NCBI RefSeq assembly: GCF_900185715.1
Contig: NZ_FYAS01000007.1
Location: forward strand, 186,001 to 250,000
Length of the DNA stretch: 64,000 nt
Direction of reading: 5' to 3'
From: Allobosea sp. CS1GBMeth4
GTDB lineage: Bacteria > Pseudomonadota > Alphaproteobacteria > Rhizobiales > Beijerinckiaceae
Both the position numbers and the translations under genes were made by a program. Shown in pieces: positions 9,490 to 17,379 of this stretch (position 1 is the first letter of the stretch; each line of letters begins with the position of its first letter). Below the pieces are notes generated by a model. The model made no database searches, was not told the DNA's origin, and saw nothing but the letters and a program-made list of their open reading frames with translations.

Positions 9490-9795
9490 ATGACGGCACG
9501 CATCTATTCGCCGGCCCGCAACGCGATGCAGTCCGGCACCGCCAAGACCGGCCGCTGGCTGCTGGAATACGAGCCGGAACGGCCGCGCGAAATCGAGCCG
9601 CTGATGGGCTGGACCTCGTCGGGCGACATGAAGAGCCAGCTCAGGCTCTGGTTCGACACGGCCGAGGAGGCCGTGGCCTACGCCACGCGCAACGGCATCG
9701 CCTACCGGCTCGAGCAGCCGCACGCGCCCAGGCGCCGCAGCATGGCCTATGCCGACAATTTCAAGTTCAACCGCGTCGGCCAGTGGACGCATTGA
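9490..9795 (+). CDS. NDUFS4-like accessory subunit of complex I
   Basis: A 101-residue protein of the ETC complex I subunit family (mitochondrial NDUFS4, 18-kDa). Family segments seen are ARIYSPARNAMQSG at the start, WLLEYEP, GWTSSGDM, LRLWFDTAEEAVAYA and the C-terminal YADNFKFNRVGQWTH. In alphaproteobacteria this accessory subunit binds the peripheral arm of NADH:quinone oxidoreductase and is usually encoded away from the nuo operon, as here, between two tRNA genes. It is full length with no signal peptide. Confidence 0.93.
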   Translation: MTARIYSPARNAMQSGTAKTGRWLLEYEPERPREIEPLMGWTSSGDMKSQLRLWFDTAEEAVAYATRNGIAYRLEQPHAPRRRSMAYADNFKFNRVGQWTH

Positions 9796-9838
9796 AGCTT
9801 TCGCGAACCGGCGGGCCGCAAGCTCGCCGTTTCCGTCA

Positions 9839-9915
9839 GGGCCCGTAGCTCAGCTGGATAGAGCAGCAGCCTTCTAAGCTGCTGGTCGCAGGTTCGAATC
9901 CTGCCGGGCTCGCCA
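9839..9915 (+). tRNA. tRNA-Arg(TCT)
   Basis: The acceptor GGGCCCG pairs with CGGGCTC (one G-T). The D arm is GCTC/GAGC, the anticodon arm is GCAGC-CTTCTAA-GCTGC with anticodon TCT, and the T arm is GCAGG/CCTGC. Encoded CCA follows discriminator G. 77 nt. Confidence 0.97.
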
Positions 9916-9924
9916 TTTCTCGGA

Positions 9925-10092
9925 TTATTCCAGCGCCTCCTCGCGCCGCAGCTCCCAGGCCAGCATGGCCTCGGCGAGCGCTTCGAGTTCGCGCTCCTTC
10001 TCGCGGCTGTCGGGCGCGGCGTTGAGCTCCGCGACGCGTTGCTGCGCCTGCTCGTAGTCCTCCTCGGTGTGGACCGAGATCGGGGTCTTCAT
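9925..10092 (-). CDS. Short protein resembling the N-terminus of HigA-type antitoxins
   Basis: A 55-residue acidic helical protein beginning MKTPISVHTEEDYEQAQQRVAELNAA. The pattern HTEEDY-x6-RV-x-EL followed by E-rich LEALAEAMLAWE resembles the N-terminal segment of HigA-family antitoxins. Here the gene stops before any helix-turn-helix, and no toxin gene is adjacent. GGAG lies 8 bp before the ATG. It starts only 10 bp after tRNA-Arg on the opposite strand. It may be a stand-alone small protein family or a relic; the similarity is from memory and short. Confidence 0.6.
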   Translation of the reverse strand: MKTPISVHTEEDYEQAQQRVAELNAAPDSREKERELEALAEAMLAWELRREEALE

Positions 10093-10201
10093 CGCTGCGC
10101 TCCTTTTTCGGCTGGCCGGCCTCTCGGCGGCACCGGTGGATCAACCTGCCACTCAAGATGGGGTTCCGCGCTCGCCGTCGCCATGGGTCGCGCGCCTCCG
10201 C

Positions 10202-10483
10202 TCAGTCCTCGCGCCCCCAATCGCGCAGCTGGCGGATCGTCGGCAGCGCCGGGCGCCGGCGCCAGAGCGCCACGGCGAGGTAGCCGGCAAAGCCGAGGAC
10301 GAAGCCCGGGATGGCCGCGCCGAGCGGCACGGTGACCAGCCCCATGGCGCAGCCGCCGGAATCGCCCGGCCCGCATTTGGGATCGAACATCAGGGCCGCC
10401 ATCACGATGGCGAGGCCCGCGAGCATCGCCAGCAGCATGCCGAGGCAGCCGCTCCAGAGCGCCCGCAGCAGGATCCTCACCAT
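10202..10483 (-). CDS. Small two-helix membrane protein
   Basis: A 93-residue protein with two hydrophobic segments: about residues 10-33 (WSGCLGMLLAMLAGLAIVMAAL) and about 49-71 (LVTVPLGAAIPGFVLGFAGYL). A short Cys-containing loop (KCGPGDSGGC) lies between them and a charged tail follows. GGGAG precedes the ATG by about 6 bp. No domain is recognised. The two loop Cys may form a periplasmic disulfide. Confidence 0.72.
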   Translation of the reverse strand: MVRILLRALWSGCLGMLLAMLAGLAIVMAALMFDPKCGPGDSGGCAMGLVTVPLGAAIPGFVLGFAGYLAVALWRRRPALPTIRQLRDWGRED

Positions 10484-10708
10484 GGCGATCTCCCGGTTGC
10501 CGGCATGGCCCGCCGACTGCCGGCTGCGCCCACGCGTGCATCTTGCCGCGGCCGGCGCGAAGTCGTAAACGCCCCGCGGCCGGATCGGCCATGATCGCGC
10601 CCGAAAGGCGAGGCATGGCCCGGACGCATCCGTTTTGAAGGGCCCGGTCTTCGATCGCGGCCCGCAACCTCCAAGCTCCGGCCCCTGCCGCGGCTGCAAG
10701 GAGTCTCG

Positions 10709-12397
10709 ATGATCTCGCTCGGCTCCGGCCTGGACCGGCTCGCCAGTTTCGCCTCCGCGAGTCATTGGCGGGCCTGCCTCTTGCTGGTGCTGCTCTCGCT
10801 CGCCGCCTTCCTGCCGGGGTTCGCCGGCCTGCAGCCCTTCGACCGCGACGAGCCGCGCTTCGCCCAGGCCAGCAAGCAGATGCTGGAGACGGGCGATTTC
10901 GTCGACATCCGCTTCCAGGACGAGGCCAGACACAAGAAGCCGGTCGGCATCTACTGGCTGCAGGCGGCGAGCGTCGCCGCGGGCGAGGCGCTCGGCGTGC
11001 CGCAGGCGCGCACCACGATCTGGCTCTACCGGCTGCCCTCGCTCCTCGGCGCCATCGCGACCGTGCTCCTGACCTATTGGGCGCTGCTCGCCTTCGTCGG
11101 GGCGCGCCTCGCCCTGCTCGGCGGCGCCCTGATGGCCGCGGCCGTATTGCTCGGCGTCGAGGCGCGCTTCGCCAAGACCGACGCCGTGCTCGCCGCCTGC
11201 GCGGTCGCGAGCATGGGCGCGCTGGCGCGGGCCTGGCTCGACTGGACGCGCTCGCTCGCCTTCGTGCCGAGCCGCCACAACTGGCTGGTGTTCTGGTCGG
11301 CGACGGCGCTCGGGCTGCTGATCAAGGGGCCGATCGTGCCGATGGTCTGGGGCCTGGCGACGCTGGTTCTCGCCATTCGCGAGCGCTCTCTGCGCTGGTT
11401 CGCCCCGCTTCGTCCCGGGCTCGGCCTCCTGCTCTGCCTCGTCGTGGTCCTGCCCTGGTTCGTCGCGATCGCGGTCAAGACCGGTGGCGACTTCTTCGCC
11501 GAGAGCGTCGGCAAGGACATGCTCGCCAAGGTCGGGGAGGGGCAGGAGAAGCATTGGGGCCCGCCCGGCCTCTATCTGCTCCTGTTCTTCGGCACCTACT
11601 GGCCCTCGGCCGCGCTCGCCGCCATGGCGGTTCCCTTCGCCTGGGTGAAACGGCGCGAGCCGCAGATCCTCTTCCTCATCGCCTGGATCGTGCCGTCCTG
11701 GCTGGTCTTCGAGGCGGTGCCGACCAAGCTGCCGCATTACGTGCTGCCGCTCTATCCGGCGATCACCGCGCTGCTCCTGCTCGCGCTGGTCAATGGCGGC
11801 ATCGACCGCGATCGCCGCGGCGCCGGTCCGACCGCCTTCCTCGTCGTCGCCGTGCCGGCTGCGCTGGTCGGCGTCCTGCTCTACGGCACCTGGACGCTCG
11901 ACCGGACCTTGCCCTGGCTGGCGCTGCCGGTCCTGGCGCTCGCGCTCCTCGTCGCCTTCCGCGGCTTCCTGGCCTTTCGCCAGGGCGCGTTCGAGGGCGC
12001 GCTCTGGCGTGGCGTCGTCGCGAGCCTGCTGCTCGGCGCCGGCGTCTACGGCCTGGCTGCGCCGAGCCTGCGCGGCCTCAAGCTGTCACCGCGGCTGGCG
12101 GAGGCGGTGCAGGCGGTGGCCTGCCCGAACCCGCAGGTCATCACCGTCGGCTACCGCGAGCCCAGCCTCGTCTTCCTGGTCGGCACCGATCTGCGCATGG
12201 GCGCCGATGGCGTCGTCGCGGCGGCCTTCCTGCGCGAGCCCGGCTGCCGGGTGGCGCTGGTCGAGGGCCGCTTCCTCGACGGCTTCCGCCAGGCGACCGC
12301 CGCGTCGGGGCAGGCGCCGCGACTCCTGACCACGATCTCCGGCTTCAACCTGAACGGCGGCAAGCGCCTCGACATGAGCGTCTTCGTCCGCGAGTGA
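10709..12397 (+). CDS. ArnT-like family 39 glycosyltransferase
   Basis: A 562-residue polytopic enzyme of the PMT/ArnT superfamily (GT-C fold), which transfers sugars from polyprenyl-phosphate donors to lipid A or other periplasmic acceptors. The catalytic first loop contains FDRDEPRFAQASKQMLETGDF (about residues 44-64), with the D-E pair of ArnT enzymes. KKPVGIYWLQ follows, then about twelve membrane segments and a periplasmic C-terminal domain. The next two genes (a DPM1-like GT2 and a LAB_N protein) would make and handle its lipid-linked donor. The layout resembles the Rgt galacturonosyl system of Rhizobium. Confidence 0.92.
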   Translation: MISLGSGLDRLASFASASHWRACLLLVLLSLAAFLPGFAGLQPFDRDEPRFAQASKQMLETGDFVDIRFQDEARHKKPVGIYWLQAASVAAGEALGVPQARTTIWLYRLPSLLGAIATVLLTYWALLAFVGARLALLGGALMAAAVLLGVEARFAKTDAVLAACAVASMGALARAWLDWTRSLAFVPSRHNWLVFWSATALGLLIKGPIVPMVWGLATLVLAIRERSLRWFAPLRPGLGLLLCLVVVLPWFVAIAVKTGGDFFAESVGKDMLAKVGEGQEKHWGPPGLYLLLFFGTYWPSAALAAMAVPFAWVKRREPQILFLIAWIVPSWLVFEAVPTKLPHYVLPLYPAITALLLLALVNGGIDRDRRGAGPTAFLVVAVPAALVGVLLYGTWTLDRTLPWLALPVLALALLVAFRGFLAFRQGAFEGALWRGVVASLLLGAGVYGLAAPSLRGLKLSPRLAEAVQAVACPNPQVITVGYREPSLVFLVGTDLRMGADGVVAAAFLREPGCRVALVEGRFLDGFRQATAASGQAPRLLTTISGFNLNGGKRLDMSVFVRE

Positions 12398-12462
12398 TCG
12401 ACTTGCCCCGCCGCTGTGCTTGACGCAGTTTGCGCGCCGCAACGCAGAAAGACTTGGACTCC

Positions 12463-13215
12463 GTGACCGAACCCGCGCCCTCAGCCGGCCAGCCCCGCCT
12501 CAGCATCGTCGTGCCGGTGCGCAATGAAGAAGGCAACATCGCGCCGCTGGTGCGCGACATCGAGGCCGCCTGCGCCGGTCTCGGTGCCTTCGAGTTGGTC
12601 TATGTCGACGACGGCTCGAGCGACGGCACCGCCGCCGCGCTCGCCGACCTCGCCGCGACGCGGCCCTGGTTGCGGGTCGTCCGCCATGCGCAGTCCTGCG
12701 GCCAGTCGGCCGCGGTGCGCAGCGGGGTGAGGGCCGCGCGCGCGCCGATCGTCGCGACCCTCGACGGCGACGGCCAGAACGATCCCGCCTTCATCCCAGC
12801 GATGCTGGCGCAGCTCGAGGCGGCCGGCCCCTCCGCCGGCCTGGTCCAGGGCCAGCGCGTCGACCGTCAGGACACCGGCTTCAAGCGGATGCAGTCGCGC
12901 ATCGCCAACAAGGTCCGCGGCGCCATCCTCAGGGACGGCACGCGCGACACCGGCTGCGGCCTGAAATGCTTCCGGCGCGAGACCTATCTGGCGCTGCCCT
13001 ATTTCGATGCGCTGCACCGCTTCATGCCGGCGCTCGTCGTGCGCGAGGGTTTCGACGTCCTGCATCACGACGTGCGCGACCGCCAGCGCCTGACCGGCGT
13101 CTCGAACTACGGCTTCTTCGACCGGCTCTGGGTCGGGATCCTCGATCTCGCCGGCGTCTGGTGGCTGATCAGGCGCCGCAAGCGCGTGCCGCAGATCGTT
13201 GGGGAGGCAGGCTGA
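12463..13215 (+). CDS. Polyprenyl-phosphate sugar synthase (GT2, DPM1-like)
   Basis: A GT2 enzyme of about 250 residues without C-terminal membrane helices. LSIVVPVRNEEGNI opens the nucleotide-binding fold, VYVDDGSSDGT follows, and TLDGDGQNDP is the DxD metal site; GLKCFRR is typical of the dolichol-phosphate-mannose synthase branch. It probably charges polyprenyl phosphate with a sugar for the upstream ArnT-like enzyme. The start is uncertain: GTG 12463 is used, TTG 12454 is possible. The stop overlaps the next ATG by one base. Confidence 0.91.
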   Translation: MTEPAPSAGQPRLSIVVPVRNEEGNIAPLVRDIEAACAGLGAFELVYVDDGSSDGTAAALADLAATRPWLRVVRHAQSCGQSAAVRSGVRAARAPIVATLDGDGQNDPAFIPAMLAQLEAAGPSAGLVQGQRVDRQDTGFKRMQSRIANKVRGAILRDGTRDTGCGLKCFRRETYLALPYFDALHRFMPALVVREGFDVLHHDVRDRQRLTGVSNYGFFDRLWVGILDLAGVWWLIRRRKRVPQIVGEAG

Positions 13216-13559
13216 TGCTGGTCGACCTGCAGAACATGATCGGGACCTATTTCCACGACGTCTTCGTCAACAATGTCGACTGGTGGGTCCTGCTCGGCGT
13301 CGTCGCGCAGGCCCTCTTCACCATGCGCTTCGTCGTGCAGTGGCTCGCCAGCGAGAAGGCCCAGCGCTCGGTGGTGCCGATGACCTTCTGGTGGTTCTCG
13401 ATCGGCGGCGGCGCGCTGCTCTTCGTCTATGCGCTCTACCGCCGCGACCCGGTCTTCATCCTCGGCCAGGGCTTCGGCCTGTTCGTCTATCTGCGCAATC
13501 TGCAGTTCGTGCTGCGGGCAAGGGCGCGCGGCGAGGACACCAACTCGGGGCCGGGCTGA
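13215..13559 (+). CDS. LAB_N-domain small membrane protein
   Basis: A 114-residue membrane protein carrying the lipid-A-disaccharide-synthase N-terminal domain. Its hallmark WWVLLGVVAQALFTMRFVVQWLASEK is followed by VPMTFWWFSIGGG and a last helix ending in YLRNL. Three membrane segments are visible. Stand-alone LAB_N proteins commonly travel with GT2 and GT39 genes and may help move or present the polyprenyl-linked sugar. TGATG coupling to the GT2 gene supports a shared role. Confidence 0.92.
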   Translation: MLVDLQNMIGTYFHDVFVNNVDWWVLLGVVAQALFTMRFVVQWLASEKAQRSVVPMTFWWFSIGGGALLFVYALYRRDPVFILGQGFGLFVYLRNLQFVLRARARGEDTNSGPG

Positions 13560-13589
13560 GCTGGCCGGGCGTCCGGCGGGCCGCTCCGC

Positions 13590-14780
13590 TCAACGCGCGG
13601 CGCGTAGCCGGGCGAAGCCGGCGTCGAGGTCCGCCTTGAGGTCTTCGAGATCCTCCAGCCCGATATGCAGGCGGATGGTCGGTCCTTGGAAGCCGGGCGT
13701 GGTCGCGGTGCGGTAGCGCTTGCAGTCGAAGGGCAGCACCAGGCTCTCATAGCCGCCCCAGGAGGCGCCCATGCCGAACAGGGTGAGCCCGTCGAGCATG
13801 GCCGCGACCGCCTTCATCGTGACGGGTTGAAGCTCGATCGAGAACAGCGAGCAGGCGCCGGTGAAGTCGCGCTTCCAGATGGCGTGGCCGGGATCGGCGG
13901 GCAGCGCCGGGTGGATCACGCGGGCGACCTCGGGACGCGCCGCCAGCCAGTTCGCCATCTCGATCCCGGCCGGCATCTGCTCCTTCAGCCGGACGGCCAT
14001 GGTCCTGATACCGCGGAGCGTCAGATAGGCGTCCTCGGCAGCGATGATCACGCCGAGCGCGTCCCAGCTCAGCTTGAGCTGGGCGTAGAGCTCGGGCGTG
14101 CGAGCGGACACCGTGCCGATCAGCACGTCGGAATGGCCGGCGTAATATTTCGTCCCGGCCTGGACCGACACGTCGATCCCGAACTTGTGGGCGTCGAAAT
14201 GCAGCGGCGTCGCCCAGGTATTGTCCATCATCACCATGATGTCGCGGGCATGCGCCGCGGCGACGATCGCTGGAATGTCCTGGACCTCCAGGGTCTGCGA
14301 GCCTGGCGATTCCGTCCAGACCGCTCTCGTGTTCGGCTTGAACAGCTCCGCGATGCCCTCGCCTATGAGCGGGTCATAATAGGTGACCTCGACACCGTAG
14401 CGCGGCAGCATCCGGTCGCAGAAATTGCGCATCGGATGATAGACGCTGTCGGTCACGAGAAAATGGTCGCCGGCCCTCAGGAAGGCGAGCGTGGGCAAGG
14501 TGCAGGCGAGCAGGCCTGAGGAGCAGGCGAGAACGCCGGCGCCCCCCTCCATTGTGCCGGCGGCGGCGAGCAGCGCGTCGATCGTCGGGCTGCCCGAGGT
14601 GCCGTAGCTGTAGCGCGCCTTGCGGACGAGGAAATCCTCGGTGGTCGGGTAGACCACCGTCGAGCCGCGGACGATCGGCGGGTTGACGAAGCCGTAGCTG
14701 TCGCTGGAGTCGCGGCCGGCGAGGACGAGGCGGGTCTTCTCGCGCAGGCGCGCGAATTCGGGCTTCGACAGCTTTTTCAT
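13590..14780 (-). CDS. metC: Cystathionine beta-lyase
   Basis: A 396-residue PLP enzyme of the Cys/Met metabolism family, cleaving cystathionine to homocysteine, pyruvate and ammonia. SYGFVNPPIVRGSTVVYPT is the typical N-terminal substrate arm, and YGTSGSPT binds the phosphate of the neighbouring subunit. The PLP lysine lies in SVQAGTKYYAGHSD, followed by SWGGYESLVLP. The start ATG (complement of 14778-14780) gives the usual family length. It is divergent from the aap operon, sharing a 263-bp intergenic region. Confidence 0.93.
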   Translation of the reverse strand: MKKLSKPEFARLREKTRLVLAGRDSSDSYGFVNPPIVRGSTVVYPTTEDFLVRKARYSYGTSGSPTIDALLAAAGTMEGGAGVLACSSGLLACTLPTLAFLRAGDHFLVTDSVYHPMRNFCDRMLPRYGVEVTYYDPLIGEGIAELFKPNTRAVWTESPGSQTLEVQDIPAIVAAAHARDIMVMMDNTWATPLHFDAHKFGIDVSVQAGTKYYAGHSDVLIGTVSARTPELYAQLKLSWDALGVIIAAEDAYLTLRGIRTMAVRLKEQMPAGIEMANWLAARPEVARVIHPALPADPGHAIWKRDFTGACSLFSIELQPVTMKAVAAMLDGLTLFGMGASWGGYESLVLPFDCKRYRTATTPGFQGPTIRLHIGLEDLEDLKADLDAGFARLRAAR

Positions 14781-15043
14781 GGTTCTCGGGAGAGCAGTGC
14801 TGGACGGGACGGAGGATGGCCGCACTTGACCACCTCCGGAAAGTCGCATGTGATGCTTTCGGTGAAAAGAGGGGGTGCACGGAGCTCGGTTGCTTGACGC
14901 TCTTGCATGGCTCTGGCAATCGGCGCGCGCCGCGCTTCGACGAATGTTCAGCATCGAACGGGACGAAAAGTTGCGACGATGCGAGGGGATCGGCACGTTC
15001 CGGCCGGCAGGCGCCGGCGGGGCCTTCAATGGGAGACATCGAG

Positions 15044-16069
15044 ATGAAGAAATTCATGGCAGCCGCGGTCGCCGGGTTCGGCTTCGCGCTGGCGGCGGCG
15101 AGCGCGCAGGCACAGGCGCCGCAGACACTCGCTCAGGTCAAGAGCCGCGGCATCCTGAACTGCGGCTCCAACACCGGCCTCGCCGGCTTCGGCGTGCCGG
15201 ACGCGCAGGGTAACTGGACCGGTCTCGACGTCGATCTCTGCCGCGCCGTCGCCGCGGCGATCTTCAACGACCCGACCAAGGTGAAGTTCATCCCGCTCTC
15301 GGCCAAGGACCGGTTCACCGCCCTGCAGTCGGGCGAGGTCGACCTGCTCGTCCGCAACTCGACCTGGACGATGTCGCGCGACACCGCCCTCGGCCTGCAG
15401 TTCGCCGGCGTGAACTATTATGACGGCCAGGGCTTCATGGTCCGCAAGAAGCTCGGCGTGAACTCTGCGCTGCAGCTGAGCGGCGCCTCGGTCTGCACCC
15501 AGCAAGGCACCACGACCGAGCTCAACCTCGCGGACTTCTTCCGCGCCAACAACCTGAAATACGAAGTCGTCGCCTTCGCGACCTCGGACGAGACCGTCAA
15601 GGCCTACGATTCCGGCCGCTGCGACGCCTTCACCACCGACGCCTCCGGCCTCTACGCCGAGCGCCTGAAGCTCACCGCCCCGGACGACCACATGGTCCTG
15701 CCCGAGATCATCTCGAAGGAGCCGCTCGGCCCGGCGACCCGCAACAACGACGCGCAATGGTTCGGGCTGGTGAAGTGGGTGCACTTCGCGATGCTGAACG
15801 CCGAGGAGCTCGGCGTCACCAAGGCGAATGTCGACGAGATGACGAAGTCGCCGAATCCCGAGATCAAGCGCCTGCTCGGGACCGAGGGCAAGTTCGGCGA
15901 GAGCATCGGACTGACGACGGATTGGGCCTACCGGATCGTGAAGCACATCGGCAATTACGGCGAGTCCTTCGAGCGCAATGTCGGCTCCGGCTCGCTGCTG
16001 AAGATCGCCCGCGGCCAGAACGCGCTCTGGACCAAGGGCGGGCTGCAATACGCTCCGCCGGTGCGCTGA
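15044..16069 (+). CDS. aapJ: General L-amino acid binding protein, copy 1
   Basis: A periplasmic substrate-binding protein of the AapJ/BztA type, 341 residues with signal peptide (cleavage near AQAQA, about residue 24). It aligns closely along its whole length with AapJ of Rhizobium: CGSNTGLAGFGVPDAQGNW, NYYDGQGFMVRKKLGV, SGRCDAFTTDASGLYAERL, and the C-terminal GGLQYAPPVR. It should feed broad-range amino acids to the AapQMP complex encoded downstream. GGGAG lies 8 bp before the ATG. A TTGACG box at 14894 has only a weak -10. This is the first of three tandem paralogues; its leader lacks the block found before copies 2 and 3. Confidence 0.95.
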   Translation: MKKFMAAAVAGFGFALAAASAQAQAPQTLAQVKSRGILNCGSNTGLAGFGVPDAQGNWTGLDVDLCRAVAAAIFNDPTKVKFIPLSAKDRFTALQSGEVDLLVRNSTWTMSRDTALGLQFAGVNYYDGQGFMVRKKLGVNSALQLSGASVCTQQGTTTELNLADFFRANNLKYEVVAFATSDETVKAYDSGRCDAFTTDASGLYAERLKLTAPDDHMVLPEIISKEPLGPATRNNDAQWFGLVKWVHFAMLNAEELGVTKANVDEMTKSPNPEIKRLLGTEGKFGESIGLTTDWAYRIVKHIGNYGESFERNVGSGSLLKIARGQNALWTKGGLQYAPPVR

Positions 16070-16078
16070 GGATCATGC

Positions 16079-16105
16079 GGGGCGGGCGCTCGTGGCGCCC
16101 GCCCC
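16079..16105 (+). terminator. Strong intergenic hairpin after aapJ copy 1
   Basis: GGGGCGGGCGC (16079-16089) and GCGCCCGCCCC (16095-16105) form an 11-bp perfect stem with a 5-nt loop, followed by GGTTCTTT. It lies 10 bp after the stop. It may act as a partial terminator or as a 3' stabiliser that raises expression of the first binding protein. Confidence 0.6.
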
Positions 16106-16171
16106 GGTTCTTTCCGAGAGACTGGAGAAGGTGGCTCGCGGGGACCGGTCGGCCGGGACCTGCCCACTGAT

Positions 16172-16208
16172 TCGAGAGCGGGACGAACCCGCTCCGCCAG
16201 ACAGGGGA
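16172..16208 (+). promoter_or_regulatory. Conserved leader block with hairpin before aapJ copy 2
   Basis: A 37-nt block ending in the ribosome-binding site CAGGGGAA. It contains GAGCGGG (16176-16182), loop ACGAA and CCCGCTC (16188-16194), a perfect 7-bp stem. The same block recurs before copy 3 at 17335-17371 with only a few changes that keep the stem paired, which suggests a function in the mRNA. Confidence 0.55.
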
Positions 16209-16213
16209 AAACC

Positions 16214-17233
16214 ATGATCAGAGTGATCAGCGCGGCGCTGCTCGTCGTCGCCGCTGCCTTTGGCGTCGCTCATGCGCAGACCTCCCAGACTCTCGCTCAG
16301 GTCAAGAGTCGCGGGTCTCTCAACTGCGGCGCCAACACCGGTCTCATCGGCTTCGGCGCGCCCGACGCGCAGGGCAACTGGAGCGGCCTCGACGTCGAGT
16401 ATTGCCGCGCCATCGCCGCCGCGATCTTCAACGACCCGGGCAAGGTGACGTTCGTCCCGCTCTCCGCGAAGGACCGCTTCCGCGTGCTCCTGGCGGGCGA
16501 GGTCGACGTGCTCGTGCGCAATTCGACCTGGACGATATCGAACGATACGCCTCCGGGCCTGCTCTTCGTCGGCGTGAATTATTATGACGGGCAGGGCCTG
16601 ATGGTCCGCCGGAAGCTCGGCGTGATGTCGGTGATGCAGCTGGCGGGCGCCTCGATCTGCGTGCAGCGGGGCACCACGACCGAGCTCAACCTCGTCGATT
16701 ACTTCCGGACCAACAATCTGAAGCACACGGTCGTCGCCTTCGATAACGGCCCGGACACGCTCAAGGCCTACGATGCCGGCCGCTGCGACGCCTTCACCAC
16801 CGATGCGTCCTCCCTCTATGCCGAGCGCCTCAAGCTGACCGCGCCGGACGATCATATGATCCTGGTCGAGATCATCTCCAAGGAGCCGCTCGGTCCTCTG
16901 ACGCGCGACGACGATCCGCAATGGTTCAAGCTGGTGCGCTGGGTCCACTTCGCCATGCTGAACGCCGAGGAGCTCGGCGTGACCAGGGCCAATGTCGACC
17001 AGATGCGCGGATCGTCCAATCCCGAGATCAGGCGCCTGCTCGGTGTCGACGGCAAGTTCGGCGAAGGCCTGGGGCTGACCAACGACTGGGCCTACCGGAT
17101 CGTCAAGAACGTCGGCAATTACGGCGAGAGCTTCGAGCGTACCGTCGGCAGCCGGTCCGTGCTGCGGATGTCGCGCGGCCAGAATGCGCTCTGGACCAAG
17201 GGCGGACTGCAATACGCGCCGCCGATCCGGTGA
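16214..17233 (+). CDS. aapJ: General L-amino acid binding protein, copy 2
   Basis: A second AapJ-type binding protein, 339 residues with signal peptide (cleavage near AHA, about residue 21). The most diverged of the three: at positions where copies 1 and 3 read FTALQ/FTSLQ it has FRVLL, it has NDTPPGLLFVG instead of RDTALGLxFAG, and VMSVMQL instead of a SALxL pattern. Substrate-contact loops have therefore changed while the fold signatures (NTGLIGFGAPDAQGNW, YYDGQG, CDAFTTDAS, GGLQYAPPIR) are kept. Altered ligand preference is plausible. It is preceded by the conserved hairpin leader. Confidence 0.94.
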   Translation: MIRVISAALLVVAAAFGVAHAQTSQTLAQVKSRGSLNCGANTGLIGFGAPDAQGNWSGLDVEYCRAIAAAIFNDPGKVTFVPLSAKDRFRVLLAGEVDVLVRNSTWTISNDTPPGLLFVGVNYYDGQGLMVRRKLGVMSVMQLAGASICVQRGTTTELNLVDYFRTNNLKHTVVAFDNGPDTLKAYDAGRCDAFTTDASSLYAERLKLTAPDDHMILVEIISKEPLGPLTRDDDPQWFKLVRWVHFAMLNAEELGVTRANVDQMRGSSNPEIRRLLGVDGKFGEGLGLTNDWAYRIVKNVGNYGESFERTVGSRSVLRMSRGQNALWTKGGLQYAPPIR

Positions 17234-17334
17234 TCGTCCGGCGGGACGCGCATCACAGGGGAGCGGCACCGTTCGCTCGGAACGAGGGAAGGAGAACACG
17301 GCCGGTGGGGACTGGCCCGGCGCTTGCTAGCTAA

Positions 17335-17371
17335 TCGAGAGCGGGGGGAACCTGCTCCGCCAAACAGGGGA
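17335..17371 (+). promoter_or_regulatory. Conserved leader block with hairpin before aapJ copy 3
   Basis: The second copy of the leader block. GAGCGGG (17339-17345), loop GGGAA and CCTGCTC (17351-17357) form the same 7-bp stem with one G-T pair, followed by CCGCCAAACAGGGGAA. The paired change from CCC to CCT retains pairing through G-T. Confidence 0.55.
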
Positions 17372-17379
17372 ACGACAAC

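Noticed and set aside
14990..15015. Sigma-54-like GGCACG before aapJ copy 1
   Set aside because: The required TTGC element four bases further is absent, so the match is only half a promoter.
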